Part shown: positions 47,479 through 60,574 of the stretch, piece after piece | Layout of the letters: every line of letters begins with the position of its first letter | Position numbering within the stretch: position 1 is the stretch's first letter | Source: Vermamoeba vermiformis | Taxonomy: Eukaryota > Tubulinea > Echinamoebida | Direction: 5' to 3' | DNA length: 64,000 bases | Assembly: GCA_045837725.1 (NCBI GenBank) | Contig: JBEWZL010000263.1 | Location: 243,170-307,169 of the forward strand | Translations under genes and position numbers: made by a program | Notes under the pieces: model-generated | Databases searched by the model: none | Seen by the model: only the letters and a program-made list of their open reading frames with translations | What the model was told of the DNA's origin: nothing

Positions 47479-50400
47479 ATGAGTGGGTTAATTGCTTCTG
47501 AGCATATTCCACGATTGTTGGAACAAAATAAGGTACGCCGATCGAGTTGTAACGTGAACAAAACCTAATCTAATTACTCGTTATCAATAAATTAATAAAT
47601 GATAAGAAAAGGCTGATTACTCGTTATTAGGACGAAGAGACTCAAGAGAAATATATTGTAGGCAAGCCCTTAAATCCTAGTCTCAACGCGCGTGCATTCT
47701 TTAACTCAGCGTCGCCACTCGTGCGCAAAGGAAATAACTCGCCTATTGTGGATGCTGACATTTGGAGGCTGGATGACGAGAACACCGCTGGATTTATTTG
47801 GTCTAGAGTAGCTCCCGAATGGGAAGCAGAGCGCAAAAAGCCAGAGTACGTTGATTGTAAATTGAAGCATTACTGCATCCTAACTTTTAACATTCTGCAG
47901 TGCATCGTTGTTTCGTGTCTTTCGGAAAGTCGTGGGCAAAACATTTCTCGGGGCACTTGGTGTATTCGCTATGTATGGTAAGCGAGTATCTTTCTCCAGT
48001 AGTTCGATCTAACTTCCGTTACAGGTGTTCTCTCTTTCGTGAACCCAGTCATGTTACCTTTCTTAATTACCTATGTTAATGACCCCAACGTGCCAAACTA
48101 TGCAGGCAAGTAGTAGCTATCCGCTTAGACACTAGGACTGATCATTAACCTTAGGCTACATTTATGTGCTCTGTTCTGTTCTCGGCCAGTTAGTGGCTTC
48201 ATTTTGCTATTACAATGGCATGCTACGAGGAAATTTGTTCGGCATTAGAGTACGTCATGTGCAGTTAATAATCGTGATTCGTCTAACTCGTGATTCAGAT
48301 CCGTTCCGCGATGATCTCCCTCGTGTACCGTAAGAAATTGGATGTGGCTACAGGTGCACTAATACTCATCTCTTATAGGTAAATCACTCACGATGGCTCC
48401 GAGAAGAGACGCAAACACTGGTCAAGTAGTCAATCTTATTAGCTCGGACGCGCTGTTTATTGCTGACACGATGAACTTGTTCTTGCCTGGCATTACGGCA
48501 CCGGTTCAAATCATTAGTAAGTGCACTTACTTTTTGCCGAACCATGTCACTAACACGTGCGATAGTCGCTATTATCATTTTGGCAGTCTACATTGGCTAC
48601 TACGTTGTCATCACAGTTGGCATGTTAGCAATTGCCCTGCCAATCGCTGCAGCGCTCGGTCGTCGCTTTGGCATGTATCGTCTTAACATTCAAAAGAACG
48701 GAGACAGACGCTTGAAGTTGACCAACGAACTCCTGCAAGGCATCCGCATTGTCAAGTACTACGCTTGGGAGAACGCGTTCAGAGATAACATTGAGACCAA
48801 TCGCGACGAGGAACTGAAGAGTGTGCTTGGCTTGTCAAACAGCAGAGCACTTCTCATCTTCATTATGCGCTACTCTACTGTGATCGCTGTCGCCATTACT
48901 TTGGTACGTTTCACGCTTCATAATCGGTCTATTTGCTAATGCACCTAGATTACGTATTCAATCTACGTGCCCGGCGGACTAACGCAATCTATTGCCTACT
49001 TGGTGTTCTCAGTGTTAAGCATCGTGCAGACAGCGTTCATCTTATTGCCCGTGTCTATGTCATTCATCGGCCAATATCTCAACAGCTTTGGACGCGTACA
49101 AACCTTCGTCTCACAACCGGATATTGTTCCTGCTGAGACTACGAACGACGGAGAGGTCAAGATTGTTATTGAAAATGGCGAGTTCACGTGGCCTGGCGCT
49201 CCTCAACCAGCTGTCAAAAACGTCGCTTTGAACGTATGTTTGGCCAATAATCATCATTAATCGAAACTAATAATGCAAATAGGCGAAGAAAGGAGATCTA
49301 GTGATGGTGGTCGGTTCTGTTGGCAGTGGCAAGTCATCATTGATTTCTGCCATGCTGGGAGAAGTGCCGCGCACTGCTGGCAATCTCAAATTGAATGGTT
49401 CCTTGGGCTACGCAGCGCAAGAGGCCTTCATTTTCAATTCGACCGTGCGCGAGAACATCATTTTTGGCAAGCCATTCGACATGCAAAAGTACCAAGCCGT
49501 GTTGGAGGCTAGTGCTTTGATGTCCGACTTGGCACAGTTCACCGCTGGCGATCAAACTGAGATTGGTGAGCGAGGTGTCAACTTGTCAGGCGGTCAAAAG
49601 CAACGCATTGCCATTGCTCGTGCACTCTACGCTGATGCTGACATTGTACTGCTGGATGACCCGTTGAGTGCAGTCGACGCGCACGTCAGCAAGCACTTGT
49701 TCGAGGAGGCTATTCAAGGCATGCTCAAGGACAAGTTGGTAGTTTTGGCTACAAATCAACTTCAGTACCTGCCATTTGCCACCGACATCATCTTCCTGCA
49801 AGGCAATGAAATGGTCGCAAAGGGCAAGTTCGCGGATTTGATCAAGTCGAATGCCGCTTTTGCCGAGCAAATGACCAAGTACGGAGTGATGAGCGGGGAG
49901 AAGAAGGAAGACGAGGAGCAAGAAGAGAAAAAGAAGGAGGTGGCCAAGCCGACTCAACAAGCACAGCAAAAGACTGGCGAGAACAACAGCGGCTTGTTGA
50001 TCAAGGACGAAGAAAAACAAGCGGGTTTGATTGGCCCCGAGGTTTACTCGTACTACATCAAGAAAGGAGGCGTCGTGTCATTCGTCGTGATGCTGTTCTT
50101 CTTCGCGATTACCACTGGAGCTCGTGTCACTAGCTCGTGGTGGATCTCGCAGTGGACTTCAAGAACTCACCCTGGAGACGTTGCCTTGACTTCCAGCCAA
50201 TGTAAGATAAAATTATATACTGCAACAGCGGCTAACTATTCGGATAGACATTGGCATCTATGGCGGCCTTATTGGTGTTGAAGTATTCTTCGCTCTTGGC
50301 GCAATCTTGATGTCGGTCTTGTTGACCATTCGTGCCTCGAAAAACCTTCACTACGGCTTGCTGAGCAAAGTTGTGCGTGCTCCAACAAGCTTCTTTGATA

Positions 50401-52190
50401 CAACTCCTCTTGGAAGGTAAGAAAAAGATTTCAATGATTTAAGACGGAGACGAGCTAACAGTATTGCAGAATTTTGAATCGATTCTCGAAAGAATTAGAC
50501 TTGATCGACAGTGTGTTGCCACTGCAGTTCTTCAATCTTTTCAATGCCATATTTATCCTCGGCAGCATTTTCGCCTCGATGGCCTTTGCATCGCCCTACA
50601 TGCTCATTCCTGTCGCTGCCTTGATCGTGGGCTATTTCTTCTTCAACATGTACTTCACGAAGACTTACCTTGAGATTCAACGTCAAGAAGCTCTGTCACG
50701 TGCTCCAATGTTTTCAAGACTCGGCGAGACTCTTCGCGGTGCAGCAACCATTCGCGCGTACAAGATGGAGAACGTGTTCCGCAACTTGAACAACTTCATC
50801 ATTGACACCAACTCGCGCCACAGATTCGCTCAAGTTTATGTCCTATCGTAAGCTCTTTCACACGTGATGTTACATCCCTAATCTAACAATTACGCAGTTG
50901 GTATGGCTTACGCTTGGACGCTCTCGGCTCCTTGTTGATTTTGATCTTGTTGGTGCTCATCGTCACTCTCAGAGTCGCAGCGCCTGGCACTCTGGTTGGT
51001 CCATTTGCTTGTAAGTATCCAACACTTGAAACTTCAAAAAAGAGACTAACGCAAATACAATAGCGTTGGCGTTGTCCTACACCTCGAGTTTGACTTCAGT
51101 ATTGTCCTTGTTGAACAGCAACAAGACAGATACCGAAGCTCGTCTCAACTCTGTGGAGCGCATCAAGGAGTACGACTTGTTGCCGCAAGAAGCACCTGAA
51201 ATCATTGACGAAAATAGACCTCCCAAGAACTGGCCCGAGAAGGGTGACATTACATTCAAAAACGTCTCATTGCGTTACAGCCCACAAGGCGAGAAAGTTC
51301 TTAACGGCGTCACTGTGGATATCAACGGCGAGGAGAAAGTTGGCATTGTTGGCCGCACTGGTGCTGGCAAGTCAACGATGTTGCAAGCTCTCTTCCGATT
51401 GGTCGAATTGGCAGAAGGCGCTATTGAGATCGATGGCATTGACATATCGACCATTGGCTTGCGTGACTTGCGTTCAAAGATCTCTATCATCCCACAGGAG
51501 CCAGTGCTATTTTTAGGCACCGTTAGATACAACCTCGATCCGTTCAATGAACACAGTGACGTGGAGCTATGGGAAGCATTGAAAATGGTCAACTTATCCG
51601 CGGTTATTGAAGGCTTGGCAGGACAACTCGATGCTACCGTTGAAGAAAATGGTTCAAACTTCAGCGTTGGTCAGCGACAATTGATTTGTATGGCACGTGC
51701 CCTGCTTCGAAAGACCAAGGTACGACGCACTCACCATATTCTCGCTCTGGTAATCCTGCTAATACGTTCTTCACAGATCTTAGTCATGGATGAGGCGACT
51801 GCGTCAGTGGATTTGGACACGGACATGCTCATTCAGACCATGGTGCGAAGAAACTTTGCGAACAGAACTTCGTTGACCATCGCTCACCGGTAAGTACTAC
51901 GAGAAAAGTTAGTACCTTAGCAATGTCACTTACACTTTCATTACAGATTGAACACAGTAATGGACTCCACGAAGGTTATGGTGCTGAACAGAGGTCAGCT
52001 TGTCGAATATGACAAACCGATCCAATTGTTGAATGACGATAAGACAATCTTCCATTCAATGGTGCAAGCCACCGGTCCCGAACAAGCAGCACATTTGAAG
52101 CGCATTGCCAACGGAGAGATCGGTGTTGTACAGTCATTGCAGTCTTTGAAAGAAGTTTCATTGAGCGAAGCTTCGGTATCAAATTTGTAA
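47479..52190 (+). CDS. ABCC/MRP-type full ABC transporter
   Basis: A multi-exon gene of roughly 1,280 residues begins [18 protein letters not shown] and has the two-half MRP layout without an extra N-terminal TMD0. TMD1 starts around [23 protein letters not shown]1 has Walker [11 protein letters not shown], signature LSGGQKQR and Walker [16 protein letters not shown] Glu/Lys-rich linker ([14 protein letters not shown]) leads to TMD2 ([20 protein letters not shown] onward). NBD2 has Walker [11 protein letters not shown], the MRP-typical degenerate signature FSVGQRQL and Walker [17 protein letters not shown] proteins export organic anions and glutathione conjugates, or sit in the vacuolar membrane. 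Both ATP sites look intact. Most exons sit in one long run at 49300-50200 and 51066-51720, with about 50-60-nt introns elsewhere. Confidence 0.93.
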
Positions 52191-52235
52191 ATATATTTAT
52201 GTGAATACAACAATTAAAATTTAAAACCAAAAACA

Positions 52236-53204
52236 ATGATTGATACATTCGAAACGATTCTTGATGGAATAGATGAAGCCGACTTGTTGCCGGTTAGTTT
52301 CACGCTTGAAGATCTGGAAGGTATTATTTTGTTTTCAGAATACCACGATAATTTTGCTAATATTTAGGTAATAATGGTTTAGTTAAAGAAAACATTGGAA
52401 TAAAAAGGGTAAGCCGAGCAAAAATGTTTACCGTCGTCTCACTAAATTGATCCAAGAAATTCTCGGAATTGACCACGGACACGCAAGCGCAGACAAAAGA
52501 AGAGCCAGAACTTAAGAAGCCTAAGAGTTCTCCGGAAAAAGATAAACCAAAGCCTAGAACAATTTTCAACAGTCCTTTAGGTCACGTCGAGTATTACGCC
52601 AACTTCATTGAGCGAAGTGAAGCGACAAGAATACGAGACGCACTTATTAAGGATGTGCCTTGGGAGAAGGAAGAAATTGTGATTTTCGGCAAAAAAATTA
52701 CGGCGCCGCGGCTTGGTAAGTTCTTTCACTTTTCTTCGCCAATTCGCTAACTAAGCCTCAGTCTATTCATTCGGCGACGAAGGAGTTTTTTATCGTTACA
52801 GTGGAACTAAAAGAACAGCTGCTCCATGGCACGCAGAATTGCTGAAAATGAAGCAAGACATTGAAAAACACTACGGCGACAAATTCAACTTTGCTCTAGT
52901 AAACTATTACCGTGACGGCACCGACTACATCGGTTTTCACAGCGACAAAGAAGGTGATTTAGTGGCTGGTGCACCAATTGCCTCCGTCAGTCTCGGAGCT
53001 GAGCGAGATTTCATACTAATGAGCAACAACAACTCCGCACAGAAACATACCTTACTGCTGCAGAACGGCAGTTTGCTATTCATGCGCGGCAATACGCAGA
53101 AGAATTACAAGCATTCCGTGCCTAAATCAAAAGTCCTATTGAAAGAGCCGCGGATCAACATTACGTTCAGGATGATAGATCTGAAGAGAATTAACAAGAA
53201 ATAA
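52236..53204 (+). CDS. AlkB-family 2-oxoglutarate/Fe(II) dioxygenase (ALKBH2/3-like)
   Basis: Four exons (52236-52320, 52368-52408, 52457-52715, 52762-53204) give 275 residues. A Lys/Pro/Glu-rich N-terminal tail (ELKKPKSSPEKDKPKP) precedes the catalytic domain. Motifs: PWEKEEIVIFGKK, the YSFGDEGVFYRYSG strand, LVNYYRDGTDYIGFHSDKE with the His-x-Asp iron ligands, SVSLGAERDF, the distal His in YKHSVPKSK, and the 2-oxoglutarate-binding Arg run in RINITFRMI. The NYY..G.D..G.HSD pattern is that of ALKBH2/ALKBH3, which remove alkyl groups from 1-methyladenine and 3-methylcytosine in DNA or RNA. It starts only 45 bp after the ABC transporter stop, so promoter space is very small. Confidence 0.92.
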
Positions 53205-53243
53205 TAATTTAATATTATGTACATTTAACCTTCTATAAATACA

Positions 53244-54327
53244 TTACTTTGCCACTACGAGATTTAATCCTTCAGGCACCCTGGATTTGAATTGTTAGGA
53301 TATTATTATTTGCATTGTATTGCCAGTACTCACCATTTCGTGTCAACTTTCCAATCGATGTCACCACCGTATTCTTTGAGCAAGTGTTCCTTATCGATGA
53401 ACTCAGCAAGCTTGGTGTCGGACACGATGTGGATCTGCGATTAGGGGTAAGCATTGGGAGCACACGTAATATGATTTGACATACACGCTTGGTCATTTTC
53501 TTCTTGAACACGATCTTAGCAAATCCAATCATGATTTTTGTTATCAGTCCTGCGTGAATGACGTAAATGGCGTGGATCCGCGTCGGAAAGTGCTCCATCA
53601 ACGCAGTACTAGGGAATGTTAGCATTGCAATTAGCCATTGATTCGATATCACGTACGCAAATTTCTTCATTTTCGAACTAGTTTCGATATTTCCAAGTCC
53701 AGCACCGCGCATGTCGTTCACGAGAATTATTCCTTTTCTAAATACACTCAAACTAGATCCGGGAATTAGATCGATTGCTCAATATGCTAAGTTAATTTAC
53801 TTACGGCTCGTTGGCCATAACAGTGTCCCAGAACCAAAAAATATACGCGATCATTTGAGCTATGGTGTACTTTTTCGGATGGAAGTGTTCCATAAACTTG
53901 TAAACGACTAGTCTTCCTTCTCGATCTGTTCTTCCCTTATAATATATCTGACTACCTCCTGCAGCCATTTGTTCGTTCAGATCTTGCAGGCGAATGCTCC
54001 CGGTCCCGAGGTTGTGTTCTTTGCGAAGAGCCTGATCGTGTTTAGTGGTCGTAATGCGTACAATTGCATTACTTACTAGGTAGCCTTCTAATGTTTTAAT
54101 CGCCCTTTCGACATTGTGCTTGCGGCAAATTAGAAATATTAACAGAAATCGTTCTGAAAATGAACCTGCGACTGGATGCTTCTTCATCTCTTCCAAAAGC
54201 TATTTAAAAAATTAAGTAAAATATTTTATAGTGTAGTAATTATTATTGGCGGTACCTGACGCTCCTCTTCGAAGATGTGATCGGGATCGTGCTCGGTTGT
54301 TAATTGGAACTTGTCTTGTGCTTCCAT
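53244..54327 (-). CDS. CRAL-TRIO (Sec14-like) lipid-binding protein
   Basis: The ATG at 54327 opens MEAQDKFQLTTEHDPDHIFE. A CRAL-TRIO N-terminal helix region follows (FSERFLLIFLICRKHNVERA), then the lipid-binding fold: EGRLVVYKFMEHF, KGIILVNDMRGAGLGNI, FPTRIHAIYVIHAGLITKIM, AKIVFKKKMTKRIHIVSD and the closing KLAEFIDKEHLLKEYGGDID. The short tail ends EGLNLVVAK. Sec14-like proteins carry phosphoinositides, tocopherol or other lipids between membranes. The last intron is 53 nt. One intron is best placed with donor GTACGTGA just after KKFA, which restores the ALMEHFPTR strand. The gene is convergent with the AlkB gene, leaving only 39 bp between stops. Confidence 0.87.
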
Positions 54328-54566
54328 TACTTGGTACCTTTATAAATAACAAACGTTGACGCCGCTTTAAATATATTGTTGCGCCGGAGGTTGCGTAACA
54401 AAGTTCTTACGCTCACCTTTCGTTTTTCGGCAACCCTTCTTTCAATTCATTTTATGGTCCTATTGTCTTTCGTAAACTAATTGTTGAGTTTACGTTGTCT
54501 TGAGCCACATTTTTAATTAAAATTAATTTTGAGATATTTTTAGTTTCACTTTGACTTCTTGACACG
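54328..54566. other. Divergent promoter region of CRAL-TRIO and lysozyme genes
   Basis: 239 bp between divergent starts. It must carry both promoters. It is AT-rich with no recognised motif or RNA gene. Confidence 0.4.
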
Positions 54567-55621
54567 ATGAACACACAACTCGTAGTCTTCTGCTTATTTA
54601 TCGCTGCTGCTTTTGCTACGCGCGGAGTAGACGTCTCGGCACCTACTTCTCAATCCTCGTTCAGTTGCATGGTCAACAACGGCTACCACTTCGCTGTCGT
54701 TCGAGTAAGATAGAAGATCTGGCCTCAAAAAATTCAAATAAATTATTCACACTGCGCAGATAATTAATCTAATACTGTAGGCTTACCGCAGCAATGGAAC
54801 TCCGGATCCTAACGGTGCTCAAACGATTAAAAAGTAAGTCAGCAGAACGGCAATTTTAAACAAAAAGGAAAATTCTAACACTGTTTCATTAACAGCGCTT
54901 GGGCTGGTGGTGCGTATTTACTGCGATCGTAATCATGATTGACTTGTTCTAATTTTTCTTTGCGGAACAGGTATGGCTCATGTCGATGGCTACATGTAAG
55001 TATCTGCGATTCAATCTCCTCTTATATTATGTTCTAATTGTGCTTTAGCTTCCCTTGCCCTACTTGCGGTAACCCCGCTAAGCAAATGACTGACACCGTC
55101 AACAGCCTTCGTGCTGGTGGTGCCAAGTTCGGCATGATCTGGTAAGCTTCACAATCCTTCAATTTGGCCACAATTAATGCTCTGCGTATTGTATACAGGC
55201 TCGATATTGAAGGTCCGCAATACTGGCACTCGAGCCAACAAGCCAACAGAGATTTCTTCAACGGTTTGGTGGCCCAAGGACGCGCCATGGGTACGTGTTA
55301 CCAATGCACCCACGCAGCTCCTCTAATATTATTTCCATATTTAGGCATTCACATGGGTGTCTACACCAGCAAATCTCAATGGATTCCAATTATGGGTGAC
55401 TGGAGCGGTGGTTCTAGCATGCCTCTTTGGTACGCCCACTACGACAGCAACCCCTCGTTCTGTAAGTCATTCGCTGCGCCAATAATTACACCACGAGCTA
55501 ATACTGATCGTCCACAGCCGACTTCTCTGCCTTTGGTGGTTGGTCCAAGCCCTCCATCAAGCAATTCAAGGGCACTACTTCTTTGTGCAGCGGCAGTGTC
55601 GACGAGAACTGGTACCCTTAA
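54567..55621 (+). CDS. Secreted GH25 lysozyme
   Basis: Residues 1-17 are a signal peptide (MNTQLVVFCLFIAAAFA). The GH25 barrel starts directly: RGVDVSAPTSQSSFSCM (first catalytic-site Asp), FAVVRAYRS, AHVDGYIFPCPTCGNPAKQM, GMIWLDIEGPQYWHSS (the Asp-x-Glu catalytic pair), GIHMGVYTSKSQW, LWYAHYDSNPSF and the closing IKQFKGTTSLCSGSVDENWY. Length is about 210 residues, normal for the family. GH25 enzymes cleave peptidoglycan; phagotrophic protists use such lysozymes to digest bacteria. One internal exon is only 14 nt (54896-54909), and most exons are under 150 nt. Several Cys pairs are consistent with a secreted protein. The gene stop lies 37 bp from the convergent hydroxylase stop. Confidence 0.92.
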
Positions 55622-55658
55622 TTCACCCCACAGCCTTATGTCTCGTGCACGGCGTTCT

Positions 55659-56668
55659 TTATTTCGGCGTGTAAGTGCCACAAATCACGTCCCAATAAAT
55701 GTACGAGCCAAAATTGCCTTTTCCGCTGCTGTGATGCAAGTCGTGGAAAGTAGCGCCTTGGTAGCCAATGTATTTGAGAACGTGCGACAAGTGCCTGCGT
55801 GCACAAGCATTAGTAAATTAGCAAGCAGTGGCTTGTATACGTACCATGGTAAGACGTAGCCAGAGTGCGCTTCAGTGCCGCGCATTTCGCGGAACAACAA
55901 CCAGATCCAAAGTGTGGTAATGTGAATGCCCGAGTACAAGCCAGCAATCAACGGAGGAATCAGCGCGGGCAGTAAGAAGTTGAACACAAATTCCATCGGG
56001 TGCGCGATCTCTCCCACCAAACTAAGAATCAAGGTTAAGGTTGACGCGCGACGGATCCAGGTCATGAATTTCTTACCTGTAGGGAGCGTTGTATTTGTGA
56101 TGAATGTAGTGATATTTGCGGAACATCGTCTTTTGATGGAAGAGGCGGTGAACCCAGTAGAACAAAGCGTCTTCGAGAAGATTGAAAAATACAAATTGAG
56201 CGGCGAATTTGGACCTAGTCACGAGGTTAGACGCGACAATCCATATTAATACGTTAATAACATTACATACCAGCTCGGGAACTCCAATCCCGTCTGAAAA
56301 TTACAATATCTGAAAATAGGATAGCCGAGGAACACGCACATTGGCAAGACAATGATGAAATGCTCTCTGAATGACTTCCAAAACTCTCGCGTCATTTCAT
56401 TTAAATCATTCTTACGATTCTATAAATATAATGTAAATTAAACAGCAAAGAATAATGTTATTTCAAAGATTTTTTCAGTTAATATTAAATTAATACTTAC
56501 CGGCTGGATCTTGCGGTCTTGAAACAGCGAATATTTTTCTATAAATATATACGGTAAATTGCAGACGAGCCAAATCATTTTATGCGCAATAAACGTCCCG
56601 ATCGCGAGAATCCAGAAGTCGGAGAAGTTATTGGCTATAGGTGCCCATAATGCGGTGCCTATTGACAT
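55659..56668 (-). CDS. Sterol desaturase / fatty acid hydroxylase family, C4-methylsterol-oxidase-like
   Basis: Five exons join to 255 residues. The family's three His boxes are all present: HRLFH (128-132), HYIHH (141-145) and HDLHH (228-232), with EIAHPMEF and EAHSGY between them. Four hydrophobic stretches (FWILAIGTFIAHKMIWLVCN, HFIIVLPMCVFLGYPIF, FLLPALIPPLIAGLYSGIHI) place it in the ER membrane. The C-terminus SYIYWDVICGTYTPK is the normal family end. The di-iron centre oxidises a membrane lipid. The closest pattern is C4-methylsterol oxidase of sterol synthesis, but other hydroxylases share it. Introns are 50-85 nt. A small hairpin lies just upstream of the start. Confidence 0.9.
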
Positions 56669-56683
56669 TTTTATTGCTGTGAC

Positions 56684-56709
56684 CGGAGAGTTGTTGTTAC
56701 TCTCCTCCG
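56684..56709 (-). promoter_or_regulatory. Hairpin upstream of the sterol hydroxylase start
   Basis: GGAGAG at 56685-56690 pairs with CTCTCC at 56700-56705 across a 9-nt loop, 17 bp from the start codon at 56668. If transcribed it would form a small stem near the start codon in the 5' untranslated region. Function is unknown. Confidence 0.35.
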
Positions 56710-57011
56710 TTTGGTAAAATTATTGAATTTCATGAACGCGCAGATGCGAAAGCAACAACTGGTTTGGCAAATACCCAAAATAATCTGCAATTCAGATCAC
56801 GTCTATTTTTGTCTATTGTTTGCTACCCTCGAGCGATTAAAAACATGTTTCGGCACAAATGGCAAATACGAAAATCGAAACGCGCAAACTCTTTTTTTAT
56901 CGCGAAAGATTTAAAATTTTGTCTGACTTCACACAAAATACTACAAGTCGTATTTTTGATTTTATGATTGTAGTAGATAGTTAGCGCAAGATATTTATTC
57001 GATTAATCAGG

Positions 57012-60000
57012 ATGGGGCAGTTATTTATTTTCGTTTCATCGATGATTTATGTCGCCATGATCGGCATAACGATACTATGGGGTAAGTTGTTATTAGTACT
57101 GTACCAGCTTTTTAATAACAAATTTAACTTAATGATCTTCTTTTAGTTTGGCTTATAATGAATAGAATCAACAGCGAATTTCGGAAAAAAGATATTAAAT
57201 TAATATCGAAAAGAGAGAAGGAGATTCGAAGACTTAGCGTTGGTGGTGGTGACGGTTACAATGCTTCAGAACCGCTTCGAAGCAGATCTGCCTATCCAAA
57301 CCCGATGTCAGCACGAGTAAGTATACCTGCTTAAGCTAATAACAGTACTAATATTATTTAGCTTTCTTCGTTCAAAGATGCACGAGAGAAGTCGATCTCG
57401 ATCAGCTTCAAAAATCTTGGCTTGAAGCTCGCTGATGGCAGACAGGTTTTGCAAGGTGTCACCGGTAGTTTCGAAGCAGGTGAGTTATAATTGCAAGCGA
57501 AATTTATCAAAAAGATCATCTTCTAATGACGTAGGCAAACTGTACGCGGTGATGGGTCCGAGTGGATCTGGCAAAACGACGTTTTTGAGCGTCATTTCAG
57601 GGCGATTATCGCGAGGTACTCAATGCACTGGCGAATTGTACATCAACGGCAAGCTCGAGACTAGCATTGCTAATTACAACAAGATGGTGGGATTTGTTCC
57701 TCGTAAGTCGTAAATACGAAATACGAAAAAATATCTAAATTTCTATTTTAGAGGACGACACCATGTTGCGCGAATTAACCGTGCGCGAAGTACTCAAGTT
57801 CAGTGCTGAGTTGCGTTTGCCTTCCTACACGAGCTCGATGGAAATTGACAAGATTGTCGAGGATGTTATCTCGTTGTTGGGACTCAGTGACATTCGGTAC
57901 TCGGAGATTGGCAGCGTGGACAAGCGAGGTAGGGGACTTGTAGTCCCACGAGTAGACATGCCTAATTGTGATGCGTGCAGGTATCAGCGGTGGTCAGAGA
58001 AAGCGAGTCAACATCGGCATGGAATTGGTCGCCGATCCAATCATCTTGCTTTTAGACGAGCCTACTTCGGGCCTAGATTCGAGCAGGTACGTTTTAAGCT
58101 CAACCATGACTAATCTTCGAGACTAACGTGTACGTGTACGCAGCTCAAAAGAAGTCTGCAACGTGTTGAAACTCTTGACTTCCATGGGCCTGACAGTTGT
58201 GTCAGTCATTCACCAGCCACGCTACGAAATCTTTCAAATGTTCGATGAAGTTTTGTTGCTCGGCAAGGGAGGAAGAACGGTCTATCTGTAAGTACACCAG
58301 TACTGTAGCTGTTGCGATTAAGTGTTACTAACTGTACTACTTAAGTGGTCCCACGGAACACGTCAGTAATTACTTTGAAGAGCTCGGCTTCGTGTGTCCT
58401 CCGCACGTCAATCCTGCGGACTTTTATTTGGACGGTAAGGCACTCATATAATTTGATGGGATTGCATTCTAATGGTACTTGTTAGTCATCTCCGGCGATG
58501 TTCGTCCTTCAAAGCCGATGCCAATGTTGGCCGATATTTCGCTCAAGTCTTCGGACAGCATTATTCCGATCAACAAGGGCTCGCGTCAGAACGAGAGCTT
58601 CAATCCTCAATTGCTCGTTGAAGTGTGGCAACAGCGCGCTGAAGAGATTCACGCCGCTCAAGAAGGTACGCCTTATACTTAGTACGATTATGTTTAGCTG
58701 ACAACTGCGCAGAGGTGAAGCCTAAAAAGCCGATTGAAGGCACGAAGAGGGATTTGGTTCATTCAATTCTCGCGGGCATGTTGCCTTTAACGCTGCTCGT
58801 GCCAATTTTGTTTTCATCGAACAACACAAAGCGTGTCTTTGGACTGCTGTATGGCACCATGTTAGTCACTGTGATGTTTAGGTAAGTACCGTACGATATT
58901 GCTGGCGAAGGCGATATGTATCTCATTCCCACCAACAGCATTGCCCTCATGGTCATACTAGACGAGTCACCCATTGCGATTTCATTCCTCGCCGTCGTGT
59001 TGTGCTTGGTCGTCGCAGAGTTTATATACACAACCGTCAAGCTCTCATCAAGCGGCAAACCTGAAGAGGTACGTTCAAAATACTAAATGTGAGAATAAGG
59101 CCAAATTATTAACCGCTGGCCTCGGTAGATGGAATTCTTACTCAACTACGTGTGCGGGTTCTACATGGGTCCACTGATGGCCTTCGTTGAATGGCTACCG
59201 TTCAGAACGTACCAACAGAACGCAGCAGCTGAGCTCGGTTTTGCATCGTGCGCACTTTTAGTGCTCGTGTTTGTGTTCCCGTGGCTTGCCTACGAGCTCG
59301 TGTATCCCACGTGGTTGGACTTGGTGGGCTTTCTTGCCGGCATCTGCATTCTCGCCTTCATTATCGTCAAGATGACACGCTACAGCAAGCTGGGCATTGT
59401 TGAGCGAGAAAGAAAGTCCGTCGGCGTGTTCTATCAATTGGTCGTGTTCACAACGCGAGGAGCATTGCAGCAAATTCGAAACTGGAAAGGTGCGTGTTGA
59501 ATTTGTCGTGAGAGGTAGCGTCGTGCCTAACTAAATCACAGGCCTTGCTTTTGATTTGGGAATCGTGTTTATCGCTGGTAGCTTTTTGGGTCTCGTCTTT
59601 GGTGGTCGTCCGTACAAAGTAAGTAACTGACTTTCACTACTCTTAATAATGAATCTAACTTGTGCCCTAGGGTCCGTTGTTGTCTCCTTTCGGCTTGGAG
59701 GTTGGCGGTAAAGTTAAGTGCCCGCCCTTGTTGATGCAGTTGTATCCTCCCCTATGTCAAATTGGTACGTTCGTTAAACATATCTGGCAGCCGGTATTAA
59801 CTGTTACACGGCAGCGATGTATCCCATGGACGATCCAATCATTGGCCAAGCGTCATTGTCGATTTTAGCCTTATCTTTGTCCGCCGTGGCTTCATCGATT
59901 CGTATCTTCGGCGATGAACAAGTTGAATTTAAGCGCGAGAGTGCTACAGGCATCAGCACGGGCGCTTATTACCTCGGCAAGTCAATATCGCACCTGTTCA

Positions 60001-60574
60001 CGATTTTCACGGCCCCAGCTGTGTTCTTGTTCGCTTTCACTTCGCTTGCTGGTAAGTCTCTGACGCGCACAATTTGCGATGTTAACCGGTTTATTGACAG
60101 TCGTGGAGGGCAATTATTGGGAGCACTACCTCTTATTCGTTGCCGCGTACTTCGTGTCAGCAGGCATTGCGTACGCTGTCTCCGTGCTGACTCCGCCAAA
60201 CTTGGCTCAACTTGTTGGTATCCTTGTCTTGCTTGCCTCTATGATGTACTCTGGGTACGTGATTCATAATTCCATATTTTGTTGATCAACATTTGCTCAT
60301 TGTCCGGAATAGTGCGAGTCCCACTCTCAACCAATTAGAACACAACAAGATTATGCCGAATGTGTTGCAATATCCCGCTCATGGTTCCTTCTTGCGCTGG
60401 GCTCAAGAGTTATATTACTTGATTGAAATCAAAATGTACCGATTTGGTGTTCAGAGCATGCATGCCATTTACTCTTACAGCTTGGATGATTGGGTTCTCT
60501 GTTGGTTGTGGATGGCTACTCTGGCTATTTTGTTCAGATTGATTGCTTATATTGCTCTTGTAAGACGGGAATAA
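57012..60574 (+). CDS. ABCG-type ABC transporter
   Basis: A many-exon gene of roughly 880 residues. It opens with a single membrane helix ([20 protein letters not shown]) and a basic stretch. One ABC domain follows: Walker [10 protein letters not shown]-loop region [20 protein letters not shown], signature ISGGQRKRV, Walker [19 protein letters not shown] and switch HQPRYEIF. The nucleotide domain precedes the membrane domain, and the signature wording is that of the ABCG/WHITE family. The membrane part is large: [17 protein letters not shown], then [76 protein letters not shown] and [17 protein letters not shown]. It resembles the plant and protist group with an N-terminal helix and an extended membrane region. 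ABCG proteins move lipids and sterols or defend against toxins; the substrate is unknown. Confidence 0.9.
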
